A DNA stretch of 10,263 bases from CAZYJD01 sp964647785 (lineage in GTDB: Bacteria > Bacteroidota > Bacteroidia > NS11-12g > UBA9320). Within the stretch, counting starts at the first letter, position 1; every line of letters begins with the position of its first letter. The stretch covers positions 1 to 10,263 of the forward strand of contig CAZYJD010000073.1 in NCBI GenBank assembly GCA_964647785.1, given 5' to 3'. Below are positions 1 to 5,625 of the stretch, one piece after another. A model generated the notes under the pieces. The model was not told where the DNA came from. It ran no database searches and saw only the letters and a list, made by a program, of their open reading frames with translations. Position numbers and translations under genes: made by a program.

Positions 1-15
1 CAATAACATTCGGAC

Positions 16-696
16 TCATTTTGTTTTACTCCAGTTAATTGGGTTGATTGAATGACTCGCAAGATACTGGTTCGTTTTAGAAAAGTGCGAATGGCCAAAC
101 CAATGCCCTTTGTTGGCACTGAGTGGAGACGGGTGACCCGATTCAAGAACGAGATGCTTGGTCCTGTCGATTATTTTCCCCTTTAAACGGGCATAATTTC
201 CCCACAAAAGGAAAACGATATGCGATCGATGTGCATTCAATAGGTTGATTACCGAATCGGTGAATGTTTCCCAACCTTTTGCATGATGTGAACCTGCTTT
301 GCCCCGTTCAACTGTTAAGATAGCATTCAATAATAGCACACCCTGTTTGGCCCAGCCTACTAAACTTGCACTATCAGGCAAGGCAGCGCCTGTATCCTTA
401 TTGAGTTCGGTGAAAATATTCTGTAGCGAAGGAGGCATCCGAATACCCTCTGCCACTGAAAAGCACAATCCATGAGCTTGTCCCGGCCCGTGATAGGGGT
501 CTTGGCCGATGATGACCACTTTTACCTCATCAAACGGAGTTAGTCTAAACGCCTCGAATATTTGTTTCCCTGGTGGGTAGATTTCTTTCCCTGCAGTTTT
601 TTCGCTTTTCAGGAACTGTACGAGTTCATGGAAATACGGCTGATTAAATTCAGCGGATAGTTGCTCTTTCCAACTGGCTTCAATCTCTACTTGCAT
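16..696 (-). CDS. ung: Uracil-DNA glycosylase, family 1
   Basis: Removes uracil from DNA (from cytosine deamination or dUMP misincorporation), starting base-excision repair in the cytoplasm. Family 1 hallmarks are complete: water-activating loop GQDPYHGPGQAHG with catalytic Asp66, uracil-stacking Phe79 in GLCFSV, LLLN with Asn124, and the DNA-intercalating loop HPSPLSA with catalytic His188, followed by GHWFGHSHF. The 226-residue length matches the E. coli enzyme (229). Start choice: the frame is open to a TTG at 711, with ATGs at 705 and 696. I prefer 696 because MQVEIEASWKEQL resembles the usual family N-terminus and its residue numbers fall within two of the E. coli catalytic positions; 705 is also possible. 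Its 5' end overlaps the stop of the small upstream membrane-protein gene, so it is likely the last gene of a three-gene minus-strand unit. No terminator is visible in the 15 bases left before the window edge. Confidence 0.97.
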   Translation of the reverse strand: MQVEIEASWKEQLSAEFNQPYFHELVQFLKSEKTAGKEIYPPGKQIFEAFRLTPFDEVKVVIIGQDPYHGPGQAHGLCFSVAEGIRMPPSLQNIFTELNKDTGAALPDSASLVGWAKQGVLLLNAILTVERGKAGSHHAKGWETFTDSVINLLNAHRSHIVFLLWGNYARLKGKIIDRTKHLVLESGHPSPLSANKGHWFGHSHFSKTNQYLASHSINPINWSKTK

Positions 697-835
697 CGAC
701 TTCATTTTCAATCAGAGGTTCTTTTCGCAATTCAATCGCCTTTTTTACGTAAGTATTAAACAAATAAAAGGATGCCGAAAGAATAATGGCGATGAAGACC
801 AATAGAACGATGAGTTTCGTGCGTTGTGATTTCAT
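680..835 (-). CDS. Small single-pass membrane protein, 51 aa, unknown function
   Basis: A short ATG-to-TGA frame filling the gap between the oxidoreductase and ung. It begins MKSQRTKLIVLLVFIAIILS. Residues 1-7 are basic, residues 8-26 form one strongly hydrophobic helix, and a charged tail of about 25 residues follows (KKAIELRKEPLIENEVDASRD). By the positive-inside rule the N-terminus probably faces the cytosol, although an uncleaved signal-anchor reading is equally good. It starts 9 bases after the stop of the oxidoreductase gene, and its stop lies 17 bases inside ung (if ung starts at 696), so translational coupling is plausible. I do not recognise the family. The coherent helix, ordinary ATG start and tight packing on both sides argue for a real gene; the short length is the main reason for doubt. 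No Shine-Dalgarno sequence is seen, which is normal in Bacteroidota. Confidence 0.7.
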   Translation of the reverse strand: MKSQRTKLIVLLVFIAIILSASFYLFNTYVKKAIELRKEPLIENEVDASRD

Positions 836-844
836 AAGGGAGTT

Positions 845-1930
845 TTAGATGAATGGAATGCCAAATTTTGCAGAAAGCTCCTTGAGATCTTCATACACCT
901 CTGAGTTTAAGGGGATGCCCTGTCGTTTGCGATCTTTCTCGTTGGCAGCTTCCGGTTCGCCTGGAATGATTACGGCTGCATCCTTTTCAATAGGTTCTGC
1001 CTTCTTAAAGCGATCAATCCAATGTTTTACATGTGCTTCATATGCATCAATCGGCCGGAAAGCATCTACTCGCCATGCACCAACAAAATGGCCAAGCCCC
1101 TGACCGGGCAAATCAGGTAAAACAGGCAAGAATGCCACAAATGGCGGAACCCACGGTCCGTAGTTTGCTCCGGATAAAACGCCACTCATCAGGTCTACCA
1201 TGGCTCCCAAAGCATAACCTTTATGACTCCCGTGTTCTGCATCGCTGCCCAATGGCAAAAGCGAACCACCCCGACCCAAAGCAGTTGGGTCAGTACTCGC
1301 TTGCCCGTTGTTGTCAACAAGCCAGCCTTGAGGGATGGATTTTTTCTCTCGTTTTGCAATTTCTAATTTGCCGTTGGCCGCAGCAGAGGTTGCCATGTCA
1401 ATAACAATTGGTGCATAATCTCCCGCAGGGAAACTGTAGCAAACAGGGTTGGTCCCCAGCAGCCTTTCTTTGCTTCTGGTAGGAGAAACCAATGGACTGG
1501 CATTGGTGCTGGCAAAGCCGATCATGTTTTTTGCAGTGGCGCGCAAAGTGTGGTAGGCTGCAATGCCGAAATGATTTGAATTGTTAATGGCCACCCAGCC
1601 ACTGCCAAATTCCTCTGCTTTTTTAATGGCCAGATCCATGGCAAATGGTGCAGATACCAGCCCTAAGGCACCATCGGCATCAATGGTGGCAGTGGATGCA
1701 GTCTCCCGAATGATCTTCATCTTGGGCTTGGCATTGATCCTCTGAGCTTCCCATAAACGCACATAACCACTTAAACGGGCTACACCATGTGAGTCGATCC
1801 CTCTCAAGTCGGCAGTGATTAATACATCTGCAGCTTGAGCGGCCTCTACCTGGTTGCATCCCATTGCAAGAAACACCTGCTCAGTGAAATGCCTGAGGTT
1901 ATCTGCCTGTACGCGCGCTGAATTCATCAT
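845..1930 (-). CDS. Ldh family NAD(P)-dependent oxidoreductase (malate/L-lactate dehydrogenase-like)
   Basis: Belongs to the Ldh_2 / YlbC-type superfamily (malate, L-sulfolactate, ureidoglycolate, 2,3-diketogulonate and imine reductases). These are cytosolic NAD(P)H enzymes unrelated to classical Rossmann-fold lactate dehydrogenase. Visible family signatures are DLRGIDSHGVARL at residues 41-53 with catalytic His48, NNSNHFGIAAYH at 116-127, LLGTNPVCYSFP at 158-168, IDMATSAAANGKLEIAKREK at 177-196 (cofactor-contacting stretch) and HKGYALGAMVDLMSGVLSGA at 236-255. At 361 residues it is close to the usual 330-360, and both ends look intact. ATG codons stand at 1930 and 1927; either could be the start. 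It is the first gene of a minus-strand cluster with the small membrane protein and ung, and is transcribed divergently from the sigma-factor operon. The substrate cannot be told from sequence alone, and the neighbours do not suggest a pathway. Confidence 0.93.
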   Translation of the reverse strand: MMNSARVQADNLRHFTEQVFLAMGCNQVEAAQAADVLITADLRGIDSHGVARLSGYVRLWEAQRINAKPKMKIIRETASTATIDADGALGLVSAPFAMDLAIKKAEEFGSGWVAINNSNHFGIAAYHTLRATAKNMIGFASTNASPLVSPTRSKERLLGTNPVCYSFPAGDYAPIVIDMATSAAANGKLEIAKREKKSIPQGWLVDNNGQASTDPTALGRGGSLLPLGSDAEHGSHKGYALGAMVDLMSGVLSGANYGPWVPPFVAFLPVLPDLPGQGLGHFVGAWRVDAFRPIDAYEAHVKHWIDRFKKAEPIEKDAAVIIPGEPEAANEKDRKRQGIPLNSEVYEDLKELSAKFGIPFI

Positions 1931-1934
1931 GGAG

Positions 1935-1963
1935 CAAAAATAAGCACTGAAAAGACTGGCAAT
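1935..1963 (-). promoter_or_regulatory. Possible Bacteroidota housekeeping promoter for the oxidoreductase cluster
   Basis: On the minus strand a TATTTTTG (1942-1935) fits the TAnnTTTG -7 element of Bacteroidota primary-sigma promoters. An ATTG (1963-1960) lies 17 bases upstream as a weak -33 element. The -7 box ends only 4 bases before the first ATG, so transcription would start at or inside the start codon. The mRNA would then be nearly leaderless, or the true start would be a later codon. The -33 match is partial and the spacing slightly short, so this is tentative. Confidence 0.3.
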
Positions 1964-2026
1964 CGCTTCCTTTGATGCTTCTTCGCATTCTACGCTGTAA
2001 AAAAATGAAGAATTTTAGATTTGTGC

Positions 2027-2061
2027 TGCAACGTTTGCGAACATAAGAGTGTCTGACGATT
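2027..2061 (+). promoter_or_regulatory. Candidate ECF-type promoter of the sigma/anti-sigma operon
   Basis: TGCAACGTTTGC at 2027-2038 is followed after 13 bases by TCTGACGATT at 2052-2061. The same 12-base word at the same distance from TCTACCAATT precedes the large surface-protein gene (5571-5605). AAC-containing -35 boxes with a short GTC/TCT-type -10 box are characteristic of ECF sigma factors. From the AAC to the TCT is 19 bases. A start of transcription near 2060-2065 would leave a ~30-base leader before the ATG at 2096. The position directly upstream of an ECF sigma gene suggests autoregulation. The repeated sequence is seen directly; the promoter role is inferred. Confidence 0.55.
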
Positions 2062-2095
2062 GAGTAAAGCTGACCAACATAGCATATGCAATGCA

Positions 2096-2626
2096 ATGAG
2101 TGAAGATGACCTGATAGATGGGTGCGTACGAGAAGATGAAAACTGTCAGCGTTTGCTTTATGAAAGATATGCCGCTAAAATGTTTGCAGTAAGCATGCGA
2201 TATTGTTCCAGTAGAGAAGAAGCTGAGGATGCACTCCAGGAGGCGTTCATCCGCATCTTTGATAAAATTTCCACCTTTAGAAAGGAGGGTTCTTTTGAAG
2301 GTTGGTTGCGACGGGTGGTGGTGAATACCAGCCTGAAAAGCAAAGACAAGAGATACAATCAAAGGGAACTGGGAGGGGTAGAGGAGCATGACGTGCCGGT
2401 CAGCGCAGGAATCATCGAACAAATGTCTGCCAAAGATATCCGTTCGCTGATGGCGAAACTACCGGAAGGCTATCGCACGGTTTTTAATCTTTACGCGATT
2501 GAAGGCTATTCGCACAAAGAGATTGGTGCAATGCTCGGAATCTCAGAAATAACTTCTCGATCCCAATACCACAGGGCCAAAGCAAGCTTGAAAGAAATGA
2601 TTAACCAATTGATGGAAATAAAATGA
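2096..2626 (+). CDS. ECF (sigma-70 family) RNA polymerase sigma factor
   Basis: Directs RNA polymerase to a specific set of promoters, usually under control of a co-encoded anti-sigma factor. The layout is the minimal two-domain one. Region 2 covers about residues 20-88 and includes EEAEDALQEAFIRIFDK (the core-binding DxxQExF helix) and GSFEGWLRRVVVNTSL (the -10 recognition end). Region 4 covers about 118-166 (LPEGYRTVFNLYAIEGYSHK, then EIGAMLGISEITSRSQYHRA, the helix-turn-helix for the -35). Length is 176 residues, normal for ECF factors. The frame extends upstream to a TTG at 2060, but I chose the ATG at 2096 because MSEDDLIDGC matches the usual N-terminus and because 2060 would fall on the predicted transcription start. 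Its TGA overlaps the ATG of the next gene (ATGA), implying coupled translation with the likely anti-sigma factor. There is no extra C-terminal domain. Confidence 0.95.
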   Translation: MSEDDLIDGCVREDENCQRLLYERYAAKMFAVSMRYCSSREEAEDALQEAFIRIFDKISTFRKEGSFEGWLRRVVVNTSLKSKDKRYNQRELGGVEEHDVPVSAGIIEQMSAKDIRSLMAKLPEGYRTVFNLYAIEGYSHKEIGAMLGISEITSRSQYHRAKASLKEMINQLMEIK

Positions 2627-3975
2627 TTCGCAGGGACGAATTTGAAAAAATTGTGGCTTCTAAACTTTCTGCGGAAGAATTAACCCCTCCGGTAGATATG
2701 TTCAGCCTTATACAATCTGCCAGAAAAAAGAAGAAAAAAGCCTGGTGGTGGCGTAAGTATGCAGCTTTACTTGCTTTGCTTTTTGGAGCTGCGGGTTTAA
2801 CCATTTGGTTTGCCCATAACCCTGAATCGAGCAGTGAGACATTGGTGCAAACATCCAATGAGCTTAATGTTTATGATAATGAGGGGGTTGTTGAAGAAAA
2901 GAATGCTGAAAAAACGCCTGTAACTACGGAAATTTTGCAGGATTTTCAGAGAAATAATGTGACCATTGATGGGGATGAATTGCATTCCAGTGAGCCAGTT
3001 GCATTTGATGAAAAGCAAGCCTACAAAACAAGCAATCTGGTCTCTTCGTCTGAAGATGAACATGTAGTACCAGCAAAAAATGAAGTGATTGTATCTGGTG
3101 AAAAGCCAAAACCCAATGATGAATTGGAGCAGGTTGAATTGGTTGTTGCTGGAGTTCAAGAGCCGCAAGCCGAGGAAGAAGCAGCCATGGACACTTTTGA
3201 GGATGATCAGATGGATGTGCTGGAAGAAAGCCAAACAAAGCAAGGGAAAGAAGTTTTACCTGGAAGAAAAAATCTTTCCAAATGGGCGATTTCGGGCAGC
3301 TTGCTCGTAGGGGCACAACAATCGAATTTTTATGGCAGTCGAGATCTGGCTTCCCTCAACAGGCACTCAACTCAAATGGGTTTCAGCAGCGGAATTGATC
3401 TGGGCCTCCGCTATCACCTAACGGATGTGTGGACGGTACAAACCGGTCTTCGAATGTTGTCAGCAGTCAATAAAATCAATCGGCAATGGGAAAGCAGAAC
3501 GGTTGAATATCAAGTTGAAGAAAGAACATACACCATTTATGATCCACTACTCCCTCCTAAAACCATCACAAGAATAGATACCATCGGTCAGTCAACCCTT
3601 GTTCAGCAAAATGAACTGAATGGTACGTATGAAATGCGTTGCATTTCCCTGCCAATTGGCATCAATCGCAGCTGGTATGCTCAAAAATGGGGCTTCACTG
3701 CGGGTGCCGGTGTGATGCTCCATATATCAGAGCGCCACAAAGGACAGGTACTCACAAGGCCTGACGAAATAGCAGAAGTGGATGTGAAAATGCGTCAATC
3801 TTCTGTTTCTTCAACATGGACGGCCTTGGAGATCCATCGCAGATTGGGGCACCAATCTTGGGTTTATGCCGGTCCACTCTTGACGTATGATCTCGATAAA
3901 TCAAGCGTGATCGAAGGACTTGAAAGAAGAGAAACCTTCTTTTTGTGGAATCTTGGCTTGCGCATCGGCTTGTAA
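2623..3975 (+). CDS. Putative dual-membrane-spanning anti-sigma factor with C-terminal outer-membrane beta-barrel
   Basis: A 450-residue protein of mixed architecture. Residues 1-45 are cytosolic and end in a lysine run and tryptophans (KKKKKAWWWRK). Residues 46-63 form one transmembrane helix (YAALLALLFGAAGLTIWF). Residues 64-217 are a low-complexity, Glu/Asp-rich linker. Residues 220-450 alternate amphipathic strands such as KWAISGSLLVGAQQ, FSSGIDLGLRYHL and WGFTAGAGVMLHI, ending NLGLRIGL, as in PorT/OmpA-like small barrels. There is no cleavable signal peptide, so the N-terminus should stay in the inner membrane while the barrel inserts in the outer membrane. This matches Dma-type anti-sigma factors reported in Bacteroides thetaiotaomicron (recalled, not searched). 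The ATGA overlap with the sigma gene supports that role. Oddities: the cytosolic part is short for an anti-sigma domain, and the last residue is Leu rather than the usual aromatic barrel-end residue. A plain outer-membrane protein is the alternative, but the N-terminal layout fits poorly. Confidence 0.8.
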   Translation: MIRRDEFEKIVASKLSAEELTPPVDMFSLIQSARKKKKKAWWWRKYAALLALLFGAAGLTIWFAHNPESSSETLVQTSNELNVYDNEGVVEEKNAEKTPVTTEILQDFQRNNVTIDGDELHSSEPVAFDEKQAYKTSNLVSSSEDEHVVPAKNEVIVSGEKPKPNDELEQVELVVAGVQEPQAEEEAAMDTFEDDQMDVLEESQTKQGKEVLPGRKNLSKWAISGSLLVGAQQSNFYGSRDLASLNRHSTQMGFSSGIDLGLRYHLTDVWTVQTGLRMLSAVNKINRQWESRTVEYQVEERTYTIYDPLLPPKTITRIDTIGQSTLVQQNELNGTYEMRCISLPIGINRSWYAQKWGFTAGAGVMLHISERHKGQVLTRPDEIAEVDVKMRQSSVSSTWTALEIHRRLGHQSWVYAGPLLTYDLDKSSVIEGLERRETFFLWNLGLRIGL

Positions 3976-5462
3976 TGCGATCAAGGCATTTTATCATACT
4001 CATGTTCTTAGTTGCCACCGGTCTTGTGGCAAGGGCGCAAGGTCTCCGTTCAGGTGAATTCACATTATTGTTGACACCAAATGGATCTTTGGGTACTCCT
4101 TCTGAAATGGCTATTATACATCAGCCAAGTGGCAAAAGAATGATGCGGTCGGCAGGAATCTGGATCAGCGCAGAGGATGCCCAACAAAGAATTTATGCCG
4201 CTGGGCATCAAAAGGGCAGGATTGATGACTCGGATTTTTGGCCGGGTCCCATGGATACTTTTCTCGTCAAAGCCAAGCAGCCTTCCGATTGGGACAAAAC
4301 ATGGTTGAACAATCGCACAGACATAGAACGTCATCGCAGGCTTTGGAATGAAGCCAACTATCAAATGCCAGCTGAAATCAGAGATTGGCCGGCAAATGGA
4401 GTGGAAAACACCTTGCCCGTATTGGCGCCTTTTGCCGATCTTACAGACAATGGTAGATACGATCCTGAAGAGGGTGACTTCCCAATTATTAGTGGAGATC
4501 TTTCGGTATACGCCTTATTCAACGATGAATTCGATGAGCACAAGGTGAGTCTGGCAGCCCCCTTAAAATGTGGTTTTTTTGTCGAAGCTTGGGTCAATAA
4601 CGATTTGCCCGGAGTATTCTTTATAAAGTACCGCATCCTCAATCAAAGCAGCTTAGGTTTCGATCGCTTGAATTGGTCGTTTTATGCAACCCTTGACGCT
4701 GGAAATCCTTCGGATAACATCGGTGCAACCGATTCACTGAGTGGATCTTTGATGGTTTTCAATGCGGATGAAAATGATGATGGTGAAGAAGGTTTTGGTT
4801 CCCGATTGCCTTTTTTGATGGTAACCCCAATCAATTTCCAATCCACCTCTTCCATGTTGCTCGACACGCTACAACATGCTGTGCTTCCTTCGAGCGATCT
4901 TGCATTTAGAAACCTCCAGCAGGGGAAATGGGCAGATGGCAATGAACTTACCTACGGCGGTGATGGATATAGAAGCGGAGTCCCTACAAATTTTGCTTTC
5001 ACCTGGCCCGCTTGGCAGCATCCTGCAGGTTATAGCATCGCTCTGATGAACGCAGAACGTAATAAACTTGAATTTAGAGAATCCGTGGAGTGGACCATTG
5101 CAATCACTTGCAAACTCAGCAATGCATATGCCAAGTTGGGTATGGAAGCCCTGATCAAGGAATCGGTCAATCAACTACAACCTGCATTGAGCACAGCAAA
5201 AAATGTGAGCAGGGAAAGGATTCAAGTATATCCCAACCCAACAATAAGCGGACAACGCTTCTTTCTCTCATCAAAGCAGCCATATGATTTCAAACAGCTT
5301 GCCCTGTATGATCTTGAGGGGCGTTTGATCAAACAATGGGACAGCCCGATGGACAGGAAGTCTTATGAATTGCCACCCATCAATCCGGGATGCTATGTTC
5401 TGGAAGTACATGAGAAGAATGCTCGATATAGATTTAAATTACTTGTGACCTCAAGCCAATGA
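3975..5462 (+). CDS. Secreted protein with T9SS type A sorting domain
   Basis: A 495-residue exported protein. Residues 1-22 are a signal peptide (MRSRHFIILMFLVATGLVAR, then AQ). The C-terminus from about residue 406 is a type A T9SS sorting tail: IQVYPNPTISGQRFFLSS, then LALYDLEGRLIKQWDS, then INPGCYVLEVHEKNARYRFK. The cargo would be carried by Sec to the periplasm, then through T9SS to the surface or medium, with the tail removed. The body contains AGIWISAEDAQQRIYAAG, DSDFWPGP and DLTDNGRYDPEEGDFP (155-170, an Asp-rich loop that may bind calcium), which resembles a recurrent Bacteroidota exported family of unknown function; no catalytic motif is seen. Start: the ATG at 3975 overlaps the upstream stop (TAATG) and gives a clean signal peptide. 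An upstream GTG at 3945 in the same frame would bury it. Translational coupling to the barrel protein suggests a linked role, perhaps as a ligand or partner; that is inference. Confidence 0.88.
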   Translation: MRSRHFIILMFLVATGLVARAQGLRSGEFTLLLTPNGSLGTPSEMAIIHQPSGKRMMRSAGIWISAEDAQQRIYAAGHQKGRIDDSDFWPGPMDTFLVKAKQPSDWDKTWLNNRTDIERHRRLWNEANYQMPAEIRDWPANGVENTLPVLAPFADLTDNGRYDPEEGDFPIISGDLSVYALFNDEFDEHKVSLAAPLKCGFFVEAWVNNDLPGVFFIKYRILNQSSLGFDRLNWSFYATLDAGNPSDNIGATDSLSGSLMVFNADENDDGEEGFGSRLPFLMVTPINFQSTSSMLLDTLQHAVLPSSDLAFRNLQQGKWADGNELTYGGDGYRSGVPTNFAFTWPAWQHPAGYSIALMNAERNKLEFRESVEWTIAITCKLSNAYAKLGMEALIKESVNQLQPALSTAKNVSRERIQVYPNPTISGQRFFLSSKQPYDFKQLALYDLEGRLIKQWDSPMDRKSYELPPINPGCYVLEVHEKNARYRFKLLVTSSQ

Positions 5463-5484
5463 ATAGAATGACCGCCATCAATTT

Positions 5485-5508
5485 GTAATGGGCAATAGAT
5501 TGCATTAC
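5485..5508. repeat. Imperfect inverted repeat in the intergenic gap
   Basis: GTAATG (5485-5490) pairs with CATTAC (5503-5508), and inside it CAAT pairs with ATTG, leaving a GG bulge and a very short AG loop. It lies 22 bases after the stop of the T9SS type A gene. The stem is AT-rich and no T-run follows, so it is a poor intrinsic terminator; it might slow transcription or protect an mRNA end. The rest of the 163-base gap (5463-5625) holds no credible gene, only the candidate promoter described separately. Confidence 0.3.
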
Positions 5509-5570
5509 TATTCTGAATTAAGACGAATAATGAATATTTTTGGAAGCCATAAAAAAAATCCTCTTTTGTA

Positions 5571-5605
5571 TGCAACGTTTGCATCAAAACAGGGTTCTAC
5601 CAATT
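5571..5605 (+). promoter_or_regulatory. Candidate ECF-type promoter of the giant surface-protein gene
   Basis: TGCAACGTTTGC at 5571-5582 is an exact copy of the word upstream of the sigma-factor gene. It is again followed after 13 bases by TCT (5596-5598) and the shared pattern TCT-N2-C-N-ATT. Both copies are also preceded by TTTGT within a few bases. Here the word extends to a 15-base dyad, ATGCAA-CGT-TTGCAT (5570-5584), which could instead be an operator. Transcription starting near 5605 would leave a ~20-base leader before the ATG at 5626. The best reading is a target promoter of the sigma factor encoded at 2096-2626. Confidence 0.5.
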
Positions 5606-5625
5606 ACAACATAGACTTAGTGCAT

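Noticed and set aside
1033..1404. 123-codon plus-strand frame
   Set aside because: Antisense to the well-supported oxidoreductase gene, covering its conserved GTNP and HKGYALG regions.
2060..2095. TTG start for the sigma factor at 2060
   Set aside because: The added 12 residues do not resemble the family N-terminus, and the position coincides with the predicted transcription start; the ATG at 2096 fits better.
2015..2422. 135-codon minus-strand frame across the sigma-factor gene
   Set aside because: It overlaps conserved sigma region 2 coding sequence and its product has no recognisable features.
2623..3975. FecR/TonB-type transmembrane signalling regulator
   Set aside because: No FecR domain motifs and no TonB-dependent receptor gene nearby; the C-terminal half looks like a small outer-membrane barrel.
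5485..5508. Intrinsic terminator separating the type A cargo gene from the adhesin gene
   Set aside because: The stem is AT-rich and bulged with a tiny loop and no T-run. Read-through from the sigma operon into the adhesin gene therefore remains possible.
5488..5625. N-terminal extension of the giant surface protein from the ATG at 5488
   Set aside because: It would place 46 unremarkable residues before a textbook signal peptide and would start upstream of the candidate promoter.
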